Below, piece after piece: positions 25,756 through 34,999 of a stretch of 64,000 nt of DNA (positions are counted from its first letter, which is position 1; each line of letters starts with the position of its first letter). This stretch comes from Bacillus mesophilus. GTDB taxonomy: Bacteria; Bacillota; Bacilli; Bacillales; SA4. The stretch spans positions 248,001-312,000 of the forward strand of contig NZ_JAAIWM010000001.1 in NCBI RefSeq assembly GCF_011008845.1, in the 5' to 3' direction. The notes beneath the pieces were generated by a model. The model made no database searches and had not been told where the DNA came from. It was given only the letters and a program-made list of their open reading frames with translations. The translations under genes and the position numbers were made by a program.

Positions 25756-28700
25756 TTTACTTAATTCTATTAAAAGGTCACCTGTCTGCACAGCAGCACC
25801 ATCAGCTACATAAATCTCCTTAATTGTTCCAGAGAACGTTGCTTGAACAGTCGTCTCCATCTTCATTGCTTCAGAAATAAGTAAGTGGTCGCCCTTCTCA
25901 ACTTTTTCACCCTTTTTCACAAGAACTTTCACAACCGTTCCAGGCATTGAAGCCGCAATATGATTGGGGTTAGTTCGATCAGCCTTGATGTTAGTCGTCA
26001 CCGTTGACTTAACGTTTTCATCCTTAATAACGATTTCACGTGGCTGGCCATTTAATTCAAAATAGACTACTCGTGTTCCATCTGCTTGTGGCTCACCAAT
26101 AGACACTAACTTCACAATTAACGTCTTACCGTGTTCGATCACAACCTCTATTTCTTCACCAAGTCTCATTCCATAGAAGAAGGTTGGCGTATCTAGAACT
26201 GAAACATCTCCGTATTCGTCCACTATTTTTTGATAGTCCATGAACACCTTTGGATATAGTGCGTAAGAGATCATTTCATGACTTGTTGTTTGACGATTTA
26301 ATGTATGAAAAATCGATTCTTTCAATTCATGGAAATGCACAGGCTCTAAAAGCTCACCTGGTCTTACTGTAATCGGTTCTTTACCTTTTAGGATAATACG
26401 TTGAAGTTCCTTTGGAAAACCACCATGAGGCTGCCCTAGGTACCCCTCAAAGAGCTCCACTACAGAATCAGGGAAATCTAATAGTTCACCCTTCTCATAT
26501 ATATCATCTTCAGTTAAATCGTTTTGAACCATGTATAAAGCCATGTCCCCTACTACCTTCGACGAAGGTGTTACCTTAACAATGTCACCGAATAGATCAT
26601 TGACACGACGATACATTACCTTAACTTCGTCCCATCTGTTGCCAAGTCCAACAGCTTTTGCCTGTTGCTGTAAGTTACTATATTGACCACCAGGCATTTC
26701 ATGCATATACACTTCAGGATGCGGCGCGTTCATACCACTCTCAAAGCTAGAGTAGTACTTCCTTATATCTTCCCAATAATGAGAAAGTTGCTCTAGAGAA
26801 TGGTTATTTATATCGACATTTCGTTTTGAACCTTCTAGTGCATAGTATAGTGAATTCCCGCTAGGTTGTGAAGTCAAACCTGCCATTGAGCTAACAGCGA
26901 TGTCTACAATGTCAACGCCTGCCTCAATTGCTTTGGAATAGGTGAAAATTCCATTTCCACTTGTATCATGAGTATGAAGGTGAATTGGAATCGAAACTGC
27001 ATCCTTCAACGCTGAAACTAGTGAATAAGCAGATTCCGGTTTTAATAAACCAGCCATGTCTTTTATTCCTAAGATATGAGCACCCGCTACCTCTAACTCT
27101 TTTGCCATAGAGACATAATAATCTAAATCATACTTAACTCTTGTAGAGTCACCAATATCACCGGTATAACAAATAGCTGCCTCTGCTAGCTTCCCAGAAT
27201 CTCTAACAGCGTCAATAGTAAGAGTCATACCTTTTACCCAATTCAAGCTATCAAAGATTCGGAATACATCTATACCAGCCTGTGCTGACTTCTCAACAAA
27301 TTCTTTAATAAGATTGTCTGGATAGTTTTTATAACCAACTGCATTAGAAGAACGAAGCAGCATCTGAAATAAAATATTCGGAACTTTTTCACGTAAGCTG
27401 ATTAAGCGATCCCAAGGGTCTTCCTTTAAGAATCGATAGGCCACATCAAATGTTGCTCCTCCCCACATCTCTAAAGAGAATAAGTCAGGAAGCAACCTAG
27501 CAGTTGGATCAGCAATTGTTAAGAGATCCTTTGTACGAATTCTAGTCGCTAAAAGTGATTGATGTGCATCACGGAATGTAGTATCCGTTAACAATACGTT
27601 TTCTTGATCATGGATCCACTTAACAAGTCCATCCGCCCCACGTTCAGTTAATATTTGCTTAGTACCTGATGGGATTGGCTCAGTGATCTTCACTTTTGGA
27701 ATCCTCGGCTTAGCAAAGACTGGTTTCTTTGCTTTCTCAATTCCTGGGAATCCATTGACTGTTACTGTTCCAATGTATGACAGCATTTTGGTTCCTCGGT
27801 CCTTACGATTTGGAAACACAAATAATTCAGGTGTTGTATCGATGAAAGAAGTATCATATTGACCTGAAATGAAGTTCTTATGCTTCATTACATTTTCAAG
27901 GAATGCAATATTTGTTTTAATTCCTCTAATTCTGAACTCTCTAAGATTTCTAGTCATTTTTGCAGTTGCTTGCTCAAATGTTAACGCCCATGTTGATAAC
28001 TTAACTAGAAGTGAATCATAATGAGGTGTAATTACAGCACCTTGGAAACCATTTCCGGCATCAAGACGAACACCAAATCCTCCACCAGTTCGATATGCCA
28101 TAATCTTTCCTGTGTCTGGCATAAAATTATTTTGTGGATCCTCTGTTGTTACTCGTGACTGAATAGCATAACCATGAGTTTTTATGTCCGCTTGCTGTGG
28201 AATTCCAATTTTATTACCATGAATCAGGTGACCCTCAGCAATTAATATTTGTGTTTGAACAATGTCAACGCCTGTAATCATTTCAGTAATTGTATGTTCT
28301 ACCTGGACACGCGGGTTAACCTCTATAAAATAAAATTCCTGATCCTTCACTAGAAATTCTACAGTTCCTGCATTTATGTAATCTACATTTTTCATTAACT
28401 CAACTGCAGCTTCACAAATCTTCATTCTCAGTTCATTTGTTAATGAAACACTTGGTGCTAGTTCGACAACCTTTTGGTGTCTTCTTTGGATTGAGCAATC
28501 TCTTTCAAATAGATGTACTATATTTCCTTTAGAGTCTCCTAATATCTGTACCTCAATATGTTTAGGATTCTCAACAAATTTCTCTACATATACTTCACTA
28601 CTACCAAAAGCAGCCTTAGCCTCTGATGTTGCACGTTCATAGGCTTCCTTAACTCCTGATTCATTTCGGACGATTCTCATCCCACGTCCTCCACCACCAA

Positions 28701-29196
28701 GGGCAGCTTTAATCATGATGGGATAGCCATGTGTTTTACCAAAACTAACAATTTCAGAAACATCATCGACAGGTCCATCAGTACCTGGGATTACTGGTAT
28801 GTTTGCAAGTACTGCCTGTTTACGAGCTTTAACTTTATCACCAAACATATCAAGGTGAGTCGAATGAGGTCCAATAAAGATGATTCCTTCTTCTTCACAT
28901 CTTCTTGCAAAGTGAATATTCTCTGATAAAAATCCATAACCTGGATGAATTGCTTGAACTCCATTTGCTAAAGCAATCTCGATAATTCCTTCAATGTCCA
29001 AATAGGCATCAATCGGTTTCTTACCTTCTCCTACTAAATAAGCTTCATCCGCCTTATATCGATGATAAGATCCTGTATCTTCTTTTGAATAAATTGCCAC
29101 TGTACGAATATCTAATTCAGTACAAGCACGAAATATTCTGATTGCGATTTCTCCACGGTTTGCTACTAATACTTTTTCAATTTTTTTTGTCGTCAT
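25753..29196 (-). CDS. pycA: Pyruvate carboxylase
   Basis: This biotin enzyme carboxylates pyruvate to oxaloacetate, refilling the TCA cycle and feeding gluconeogenesis. The 1147-residue chain has all domains. The N-terminal biotin carboxylase contains VLANRGEIAIRI and the glycine-rich ATP loop KAALGGGGRGMRIV. The carboxyltransferase contains TDTTFRDAHQSLLATR and the HLHTHDTSGNG metal site. The C-terminal biotin carrier has SEAMKMETTV with the biotinyl lysine near residue 1112. An upstream in-frame start is less good than the ATG at 29194-29196, which has AAAGGAG at eight bases. Confidence 0.98.
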   Translation of the reverse strand: MTTKKIEKVLVANRGEIAIRIFRACTELDIRTVAIYSKEDTGSYHRYKADEAYLVGEGKKPIDAYLDIEGIIEIALANGVQAIHPGYGFLSENIHFARRCEEEGIIFIGPHSTHLDMFGDKVKARKQAVLANIPVIPGTDGPVDDVSEIVSFGKTHGYPIMIKAALGGGGRGMRIVRNESGVKEAYERATSEAKAAFGSSEVYVEKFVENPKHIEVQILGDSKGNIVHLFERDCSIQRRHQKVVELAPSVSLTNELRMKICEAAVELMKNVDYINAGTVEFLVKDQEFYFIEVNPRVQVEHTITEMITGVDIVQTQILIAEGHLIHGNKIGIPQQADIKTHGYAIQSRVTTEDPQNNFMPDTGKIMAYRTGGGFGVRLDAGNGFQGAVITPHYDSLLVKLSTWALTFEQATAKMTRNLREFRIRGIKTNIAFLENVMKHKNFISGQYDTSFIDTTPELFVFPNRKDRGTKMLSYIGTVTVNGFPGIEKAKKPVFAKPRIPKVKITEPIPSGTKQILTERGADGLVKWIHDQENVLLTDTTFRDAHQSLLATRIRTKDLLTIADPTARLLPDLFSLEMWGGATFDVAYRFLKEDPWDRLISLREKVPNILFQMLLRSSNAVGYKNYPDNLIKEFVEKSAQAGIDVFRIFDSLNWVKGMTLTIDAVRDSGKLAEAAICYTGDIGDSTRVKYDLDYYVSMAKELEVAGAHILGIKDMAGLLKPESAYSLVSALKDAVSIPIHLHTHDTSGNGIFTYSKAIEAGVDIVDIAVSSMAGLTSQPSGNSLYYALEGSKRNVDINNHSLEQLSHYWEDIRKYYSSFESGMNAPHPEVYMHEMPGGQYSNLQQQAKAVGLGNRWDEVKVMYRRVNDLFGDIVKVTPSSKVVGDMALYMVQNDLTEDDIYEKGELLDFPDSVVELFEGYLGQPHGGFPKELQRIILKGKEPITVRPGELLEPVHFHELKESIFHTLNRQTTSHEMISYALYPKVFMDYQKIVDEYGDVSVLDTPTFFYGMRLGEEIEVVIEHGKTLIVKLVSIGEPQADGTRVVYFELNGQPREIVIKDENVKSTVTTNIKADRTNPNHIAASMPGTVVKVLVKKGEKVEKGDHLLISEAMKMETTVQATFSGTIKEIYVADGAAVQTGDLLIELSK

Positions 29197-29268
29197 GAAT
29201 TGCGCTCCTTTACTGATATCTGGTCTATTATCTCCCAAAAAGCTCTACATATTATTGAGCCATTCATT

Positions 29269-30429
29269 CTATGCTGCAATTTCATGTTGTTGTAAGTTTT
29301 TTTGTTTTCGATAATTTACGAACATTGAGATATTTACTAAAATCCCCATTGACATCATGAGTGCTAACAGTGAGGATCCACCGTAACTCACAAATGGTAA
29401 AGGAACTCCTGTAATTGGTAAAATCCCAGTTAATGCTCCTAAATTTACGAATGCTTGTATACTAATCATACTTGAAACTCCTATTGCTAATAAACTACCA
29501 AATGAATCATCACATTTTCTAGCTAATAAGAATCCTTTTAAAACAATAAAAGCTAGAAGTAAAATGACAAACCCAACTCCAAAAATTCCTAATTCCTCAG
29601 AAATAACAGCCATAATAAAGTCAGTATGTGCTTCAGGTAAAAACCCTGACTTTTGGATACTATTTCCTAGTCCTAGTCCTGTAACTCCTCCTGAACCTAT
29701 TGCTATATAAGAGTTGATAAGTTGAAGGCCATCTCCTAGCGGGTCAGCAAAAGGGTTGTATGCTGCACCAAATCGAGATAACTGCTCATCTGATAAGACC
29801 TCAAACTTTATAGCAAAAGGAATTAAGATTGCTAGAATTAGTCCCCCTAGACCCAATAGCTTTAAAACATTTTTCATATTCATTCCAGAACATAGCGTCA
29901 TAACTACTGCAATCATTGCTATTAAGGCAGCTGTTCCTAAATCAGGTTGAAAGAATACTAAGCTAAAGATGATCACCGTAAACGTTAGTGGTGGTAGAAC
30001 AGCCGTTCCAAAATCGTTAATGTAATTTTGTTTCTTGGAGAAAATAGCTGCTAAGTAAACAATGACTCCTATTTTCACAAATTCCCCAGGCTGTATTTGA
30101 ACAGGTCCAACTGCCAACCAACTTTGCGCATTTTGCGAGGTTTCACCAAATGCAAAAACCATAATCAAAAGTCCGATACTACCAAATGCAATAATCTTGA
30201 ATAGCTTAAAGTACAAACGATACGGTACAATCATTGTCATTAAGAATGCAATAGATGCAACGATAAACGAAAATCGCTGTCTTACAAAAAAGTGATCAAA
30301 TTGGTAGTCATAGCGGGACACAGCAATAATACTACTTGAGCTGTATACCATGATTAGACCAAAAGAACATAATAAAAAAACAGCAACTATAATCGAATAG
30401 TCGTACAACTGAAACATTTTTTTCAGCAT
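29269..30429 (-). CDS. ftsW: FtsW-type peptidoglycan glycosyltransferase (SEDS family)
   Basis: SEDS proteins polymerise lipid II into glycan strands; FtsW does this at the division septum with a class B penicillin-binding protein. The 386-residue product has ten membrane segments and the conserved loops QPGEFVKIGVIVYLA, VFFQPDLGTAALI (catalytic Asp), HTDFIMAVISEELG and TGVPLPFVSYGGSSL. Next to pycA and ylaN it matches B. subtilis FtsW (YlaO), although RodA paralogues are similar. It has an AAGGAAG site. pycA lies 70 bases downstream. Confidence 0.94.
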   Translation of the reverse strand: MLKKMFQLYDYSIIVAVFLLCSFGLIMVYSSSSIIAVSRYDYQFDHFFVRQRFSFIVASIAFLMTMIVPYRLYFKLFKIIAFGSIGLLIMVFAFGETSQNAQSWLAVGPVQIQPGEFVKIGVIVYLAAIFSKKQNYINDFGTAVLPPLTFTVIIFSLVFFQPDLGTAALIAMIAVVMTLCSGMNMKNVLKLLGLGGLILAILIPFAIKFEVLSDEQLSRFGAAYNPFADPLGDGLQLINSYIAIGSGGVTGLGLGNSIQKSGFLPEAHTDFIMAVISEELGIFGVGFVILLLAFIVLKGFLLARKCDDSFGSLLAIGVSSMISIQAFVNLGALTGILPITGVPLPFVSYGGSSLLALMMSMGILVNISMFVNYRKQKNLQQHEIAA

Positions 30430-30505
30430 AATAATCTTCCTTAATTGTTAATAGTTTATTTTATTTTACTATAAATAGAAAACGTTTTGGTGCAAAATTC
30501 CTGAT

Positions 30506-30547
30506 AAAAAGAAAAAACCCAACTATTTTGAAAAAACAGTTTGAGTT
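30506..30547 (-). terminator. Probable terminator of ylaN
   Basis: On the minus strand AACTCAAACTG and TAGTTGGGTT can pair imperfectly around an 11-base loop, followed by TTTTTTC. The weak stem makes this uncertain. Confidence 0.5.
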
Positions 30548-30564
30548 TCCTAGTGCTTATTTTT

Positions 30565-30846
30565 TTATTTATTTGTAAATGCATCGTGCAAAAGTGAAAG
30601 TTCTTTCTCTAATGTATCAATAAGCTCCTTACCTATCGCATCCTCAACAAGCCCTAGTCTTACAGCAAAATCAATTTCTCTTGATAAACCGAACATTTGT
30701 GTATCTAAGACTTCTTCATATAGAGGACACTGAGGCATCGTCAAATTATCCATTTGAACTTTAATAAGCTTTAAGATTTTCTCTGCATCAGCCTTTAATA
30801 ATTGATATGCTTTTTCGCGATGGTCAATCGCAATCTCTGGCGTCAA
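30565..30846 (-). CDS. ylaN: UPF0358 protein YlaN
   Basis: YlaN is a small conserved Firmicute protein, essential in B. subtilis under iron limitation. Recent work links it to iron binding and to relieving Fur repression. The 93-residue product is all-helical: [48 protein letters not shown] and a C-terminal helix. The start is a TTG (30844-30846) after CGGAGGGA. A very good promoter (30890-30918) precedes it, giving a short leader. ftsW lies 135 bases downstream behind a weak terminator. Confidence 0.93.
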   Translation of the reverse strand: MTPEIAIDHREKAYQLLKADAEKILKLIKVQMDNLTMPQCPLYEEVLDTQMFGLSREIDFAVRLGLVEDAIGKELIDTLEKELSLLHDAFTNK

Positions 30847-31307
30847 TAGAATCCCTCCGTTCTACGAGCGATTGCAAACTTGTTCTTAAATCTTATCGTG
30901 ATATTATAAAAATTGCAAGAAAAAATCGCTAGAAATGCATGATTCATGAAGTCAAATTCACCTTTTAGCTATAATTTGAAATCGGTTACTTTATCCTTAG
31001 CTCTCTTATTAGCCAAAACAATTAATTGAAGGTATACTTTACAATAGAAATCATCAATAACTTTAGTTCTTTAGTATAGTTAATTTAAAGTTGTTTTTGA
31101 TTAAAAACAAGATTAACTGAAGTGAAGCTCAAATAAAAAGAATGGGCACGGAACCACCAAAAACAACTTTCAATCATTGAAATGACGAGAACGCTTGTAT
31201 GTATCGGAGATGAAGGCTTCAGTCCCTTCCATCTCATTGAAACTAGAAATAAATTATTACTAAACGGTAGAATCTATTAACTTACAATAATTAAAAGGGT
31301 GACAAGA
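30847..31307. other. ylaN-ylaL divergent region with a structured ylaL leader
   Basis: The left part holds the ylaN promoter. The right part has TTGTTTTTGATTAAAAACAA (31091-31110, a perfect short hairpin) and an imperfect GAGATGAAGG/CCTTCCATCTC stem (about 31208-31236) before the ylaL ribosome site. No consensus promoter for ylaL is visible. The hairpins may be leader structure; no known riboswitch was recognised. Confidence 0.45.
30890..30918 (-). promoter_or_regulatory. Sigma-A promoter of ylaN
   Basis: On the minus strand TTGCAA (30913-30918) is 17 bases from TAAGAT (30890-30895), about 45 bases before the TTG start. Confidence 0.75.
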
Positions 31308-31811
31308 ATGGAATCAATTATACTGTTAAAAGGCAAGGTTAAATATCCACTTACTATTGATCCAGGTGTTTGGATTTTTGACGATCGAAAAGTAGATCTT
31401 AACACATTTTTCGATCAAGAAAAAATCGAGGTTGATGAGCTAGAGGCCTACACTAAGGCTGTATCTGAGCATTGGGATCGTGAAATTAAGGAAGGTGCGG
31501 TTGTGCCAACTCCATCAAAAAAACCATCTACTAAAAAATACGAAAAAGAAAAACTACTTTCAGGAACCTTTGCTATTCCGGTCTATTATTTCTTGGATAA
31601 TGCTATTGTTGATGATCAAGTAACCCAAGTCATCATTAAAACAAGTGACCAAGACCATAGTATGTCTTATGAAGAAGCATATAATGGCTTGTTTGGCTTT
31701 TCAAAAGATGGAAAACCATTAATTGAAGATGGCCCTGCCCATTTTTACTATGGCGATGGCTCAAATAAAGACAATCCCATAAAGAATATACATGAGATTA
31801 TCGTTGAGTAA
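31308..31811 (+). CDS. ylaL: YlaL-like conserved protein
   Basis: The 167-residue soluble protein matches the position and general features of YlaL, between ylaN and phoH2. It begins MESIILLKGKVKYPLTIDPGVWIFDDRKVDL and has a charged linker at about residues 65-85. Some databases label such proteins peptidyl-prolyl isomerase; I see no motif that supports this. The ATG at 31308 follows AAAAGGGTG at the right distance; the GTG nine bases earlier is within the ribosome site. It ends in a strong terminator. Function unknown. Confidence 0.78.
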   Translation: MESIILLKGKVKYPLTIDPGVWIFDDRKVDLNTFFDQEKIEVDELEAYTKAVSEHWDREIKEGAVVPTPSKKPSTKKYEKEKLLSGTFAIPVYYFLDNAIVDDQVTQVIIKTSDQDHSMSYEEAYNGLFGFSKDGKPLIEDGPAHFYYGDGSNKDNPIKNIHEIIVE

Positions 31812-31826
31812 GTAACTTATTTCCAT

Positions 31827-31866
31827 AGAGATCCCCTTTTAATTTTAGGTGGGGATCTCTTTTTTT
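31827..31866 (+). terminator. Terminator of ylaL
   Basis: AGAGATCCCC pairs perfectly with GGGGATCTCT, followed by nine Ts. Confidence 0.93.
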
Positions 31867-31988
31867 ATGCTGTTTCCTCAAAGCTAATGTGTCATCACCT
31901 AATTATTGGTTCGAACAAAGTGAAGCTTCCATCACTTTATTCCATTACCTAATAACAAAAATTAGGCTTTAAAATTTTAATAATAAAC

Positions 31989-33317
31989 CTATAGTAAGTC
32001 CGCAGCCAGTTGAGCAAGCCCTGAGCGTTCTCCCTTAACAAAGCGAACATGTCCACTGATTTTTTGGTCTTTAAAACTCTCTACTACATACGTTAGACCA
32101 TTGTTATATTCATCTAAATATGGGTGATCAATTTGAGCCGGATCTCCCATTAACACAATTTTACTTCTTTCTCCAACTCGCGTTAATATGGTTTTCACCT
32201 CATGCTTAGTTAGGTTTTGAGCCTCATCAATGATAATAAACTGCTCAGGAATACTTCTACCACGGATATAGGTTAATGCCTCTACTTCAATCGATCCCAT
32301 ACCCGCTAGGATTGCATCTAACTCTCCTGGCTTTTTCGTATTAAATAAATACTCGAGATTATCAAATATGGGTTGCATCCACGGCCTTAACTTCTCTTCT
32401 TTTTCACCCGGTAAGAATCCTATATCCTTTCCTACTGGAACTATAGGTCTTGCTACCAAGAGTTTTTTGTACATCCCAAGGTCTTCTGTTTGTAGAAGTC
32501 CAGCTGCAAGGGCAAGTAACGTCTTACCTGTACCCGCTTTTCCCATCAATGTTACTAATGGAATATCTTCTCTTAAAAGTAATTCTAACCCCATTATTTG
32601 CTGAACATTACGAGGTTTTATACCCCAAATCGGGTCATTATTAAAAACAAGCTTTTTGACCTTTTTACATGATGGGTCTACCATTCCTACCGCAGATCCT
32701 GAAGAAACAAGTGCATCCTTCATGATGACAAACTGATAGGGATAAAAAGGGTGATTTGCAAGTTCTGAAGTGAATATTTCGCCTTTTTCATAGAAACGAT
32801 TTAGTAATTCTGATTGAACGTAGACCTCCAGATAACCTGTATAAATATGATCAAACTCAACCACTCTATCACTTAAGAAGTCTTCAGATTGAAGCCCTAA
32901 TGCATCTGCTTTTACACGGACTAAAACATCCTTACTAACTAAGATTACAGGCCGTCCATTTTCTTTCGTCTCTTCTTCTAGTGAAAGATTTTTGGCTACG
33001 GCTAAAATTCGGTTGTCATTCGTTTTCTCGATAAATATTTCTTGAAGTTGATGGAATGACCGATGATTCAATTCAATTCTAAATGAACCACCATTATCTA
33101 GTTGCACCTTTTCATGCAACCGACCATTCTCCCTTAACTTATCAATCATTTTTGAAACTTGTCTTGCATTTCTACCAATTTCATCCATGTTTCGTTTTTT
33201 TGAATCCACCTCTTCAAGGACTACTGCTGGAATGACAACTTCATTATCTTCAAATGAGAAGATAGACAACGGATCTTGCAATAACACGTTGGTATCGAGT
33301 ACATAGATTTTACTCAA
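31989..33317 (-). CDS. phoH2: PhoH2-type PIN domain and PhoH ATPase (YlaK)
   Basis: PhoH2 proteins join a PIN-type ribonuclease domain to a PhoH helicase-like ATPase and unwind or cut RNA. The 442-residue product begins with the PIN strand KIYVLDTNVLLQDP, and further PIN acidic residues are in VVLEEVDSKKRN and TNDNRILAVA. The ATPase has Walker A LMGKAGTGKTLLA, Walker B QFIIIDEAQNLT and MGDPAQID. The start is a TTG (33315-33317) after GGAGGCGG; an upstream ATG lacks a ribosome site. The antitoxin-like partner found with actinobacterial PhoH2 is absent. It has a leader with two hairpins (33362-33440). Confidence 0.92.
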   Translation of the reverse strand: MSKIYVLDTNVLLQDPLSIFSFEDNEVVIPAVVLEEVDSKKRNMDEIGRNARQVSKMIDKLRENGRLHEKVQLDNGGSFRIELNHRSFHQLQEIFIEKTNDNRILAVAKNLSLEEETKENGRPVILVSKDVLVRVKADALGLQSEDFLSDRVVEFDHIYTGYLEVYVQSELLNRFYEKGEIFTSELANHPFYPYQFVIMKDALVSSGSAVGMVDPSCKKVKKLVFNNDPIWGIKPRNVQQIMGLELLLREDIPLVTLMGKAGTGKTLLALAAGLLQTEDLGMYKKLLVARPIVPVGKDIGFLPGEKEEKLRPWMQPIFDNLEYLFNTKKPGELDAILAGMGSIEVEALTYIRGRSIPEQFIIIDEAQNLTKHEVKTILTRVGERSKIVLMGDPAQIDHPYLDEYNNGLTYVVESFKDQKISGHVRFVKGERSGLAQLAADLL

Positions 33318-33361
33318 ATTTCCGCCTCCTGACTCCGCTTTTTCTTTGTATATAACGCGCC

Positions 33362-33440
33362 TTTGGATAGTCATCTCATCTATCCAAAACCGTTATAATC
33401 TGCAGTTTGACGATAGCAACCTAGCCTATCGTTTTTTCTA
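33362..33440. other. Two hairpins upstream of phoH2
   Basis: TTTGGATAG/CTATCCAAA (33362-33388) and ACGATAG/CTATCGT followed by six Ts on the plus strand (about 33410-33439). The first would fold in the phoH2 leader; the second looks like a plus-strand terminator, but no plus-strand gene lies before it. Confidence 0.45.
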
Positions 33441-33589
33441 AAAAGGAGTGAAAACTATGTGTTTCAGCAACTTTAAAGCTGGTACACCATTGCTTTAATA
33501 TATGAGTGTATGAATAAAGATAGAAGAATTATTAAACAATAATAGTAACCGCAAGAAAGTCATACCTAGGAAAAAAGGAGTGAGGACGT

Positions 33590-34222
33590 ATGAAACACAC
33601 AATATATATGCTTTTAATTATTTTATTCGTAGTTATAGCAGGTTGTGCAAATAACAATGATGCTGGTGAAAATAACAAGGATCAGCAATCAGCCATTCAC
33701 GTTAAAAATCAAGTAAAAGATCATGAAAAAGAGCGTGATGCCGGAGCTATAGCAGAAAAATTAGTAGAACTCGCATCTAGTGTGCCAAATGTTAATGATG
33801 CGACAGCACTAGTAGTTGGCAATGTTGCCGTTGTAGGTATTGATGTTAATTCAAAAATCGACCGGTCCCGAGTGGGAACCATCAAGTATTCGGTTGCAGA
33901 AAGTCTAAAGCATGATCCATATGGAGCAAATGCAATTGTTATTGCGGATCCTGATACAAATGTACGACTTCGAGAAATGGGAAATGAGATTCAACAAGGA
34001 AGACCAATTAGCGGAATTATGGATGAGCTATCAGCTATAATAGGGAGATTAATGCCTGAATTGCCTGCAGATATTTTTGAGCATAAAAACGTAGCACCGA
34101 CTGAATCCAATCAAAATCAACTTCCTGCCGAACAAGAGCAAGAACTTGATAAAGAGCAACAAGATCAATCAAAACACCATATAAAAAATCGTGAAAATCC
34201 AAAGGTTCCTCAACACGATTAA
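33590..34222 (+). CDS. ylaJ: YhcN/YlaJ family sporulation lipoprotein
   Basis: The 210-residue product starts MKHTIYMLLIILFVVIAGC, a signal peptide with lipobox IAGC. The conserved YhcN/YlaJ domain follows (about residues 60-155: VPNVNDATALVVGNVAVVGIDV, SVAESLKHDPYGANAIVIADPD) and then a Gln/Glu-rich tail. Members sit in the spore inner membrane or cortex region and affect germination or outgrowth. The ATG has an AAAAAGGAGTGAGG site. It ends at a bidirectional terminator. Forespore-specific control is expected from the family but I could not find a convincing sigma-G or sigma-F box. Confidence 0.92.
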   Translation: MKHTIYMLLIILFVVIAGCANNNDAGENNKDQQSAIHVKNQVKDHEKERDAGAIAEKLVELASSVPNVNDATALVVGNVAVVGIDVNSKIDRSRVGTIKYSVAESLKHDPYGANAIVIADPDTNVRLREMGNEIQQGRPISGIMDELSAIIGRLMPELPADIFEHKNVAPTESNQNQLPAEQEQELDKEQQDQSKHHIKNRENPKVPQHD

Positions 34223-34252
34223 AAGCTTAGTATTTTTACTAAGCTTTTTTTA
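34221..34252. terminator. Bidirectional terminator between ylaJ and the PNPOx-like gene
   Basis: AAAAGCTTAGT pairs perfectly with ACTAAGCTTTT around ATTTTT, with seven Ts on the plus strand. Confidence 0.92.
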
Positions 34253-34694
34253 TCGCCTTCATTACCTGTAGGTCTAACTTGGTGGCTGCTTCAAGGTCAT
34301 ATGTTTTCTCAAATTTAGGACCATAGGTTATCTTTGAACCATAAAACATGACATCTCTTACTTCTTTAACCTCTAGTTCGACTAAGGCAAGTTTTAACGG
34401 GACATCTGCCAGATTTTCTTCTTTTATAAAGGCATTTCCATTGATTGAGTATGTAGTATCCGAGGTAATAAGTGTTAATACTGTTAATGGATTTTGTTTT
34501 ATATTCTTAACAATTCTTGAACGATTATCAAGTGCAAATCGGATTTGTTCCCGATTCGGAGAGAACACCCATGAGATTGCGTGAACATTAGGCCCACCCG
34601 TTTCATAATCAATCGTTGAGATCGTTACAAACCTCTCACGTTGAAGGAAATCAAACAGATCTGTAGTTAAATGTGATTCTACTCGATTTGTCAT
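34239..34694 (-). CDS. Pyridoxamine 5'-phosphate oxidase-like FMN-binding split-barrel protein
   Basis: The 151-residue product has the FMN split-barrel pattern: FLQRERFVTISTIDYETGGPNVHAISWVF, then RFALDNRSRIVKNIKQNPLTVLTLI. It lacks the C-terminal part of true PdxH, so it is a general flavin- or F420-type reductase relative with unknown substrate. The ATG lies after GGGGGTTGGCTA. In many Bacilli a similar gene lies beside ylaI and ylaJ. It is transcribed alone, divergent from ylaI. Confidence 0.85.
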   Translation of the reverse strand: MTNRVESHLTTDLFDFLQRERFVTISTIDYETGGPNVHAISWVFSPNREQIRFALDNRSRIVKNIKQNPLTVLTLITSDTTYSINGNAFIKEENLADVPLKLALVELEVKEVRDVMFYGSKITYGPKFEKTYDLEAATKLDLQVMKAIKKA

Positions 34695-34795
34695 TAGCCA
34701 ACCCCCGTTTTTAATGGAAATATAATTACTGTAAAAGCTCTACAATAATTATGCTATACTGTTTACAGAAAGATTTCAACAACCGAGGTGGAGAA

Positions 34796-34996
34796 ATGAG
34801 AGTTAAGTGTGTTCTCTGTGATAAAATTGAATCAATAAATGATGAAACGTTAATCGCAAAACGACTGCGAAATCGTCCCATTCATACATATATGTGCCAA
34901 CCATGCTACGGACGAATCGAAGAAAAAACAAACCAACGTCTAGCAACAGGCAACTTCAGACTATACAGAGAAAAAAAACTAAAAGAAGATTGGTAA
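34796..34996 (+). CDS. ylaI: YlaI family zinc-ribbon protein (DUF2197)
   Basis: The 66-residue product has two CxxC pairs (CVLC and CQPC, about residues 5-8 and 38-41) that should form one zinc ribbon, followed by a basic C-terminus with YREKKLKEDW. Its role is unknown, though such ribbons often bind nucleic acid or ribosomal partners. The start at 34796 follows GAGGTGG and gives MRVKCVLCDKIES, the family N-terminus; the frame upstream has another Met without a ribosome site. A tandem repeat block begins four bases after its stop. Confidence 0.9.
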   Translation: MRVKCVLCDKIESINDETLIAKRLRNRPIHTYMCQPCYGRIEEKTNQRLATGNFRLYREKKLKEDW

Positions 34997-34999
34997 ACA

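Noticed and set aside
29197-29268. Riboswitch or leader element before pycA
   Set aside because: The interval is only about 70 bases and shows no stem or known motif.
31989-33317. PhoH2 as part of a toxin-antitoxin pair
   Set aside because: No small antitoxin gene overlaps its start; the organisation is that of the stand-alone Bacillus YlaK.
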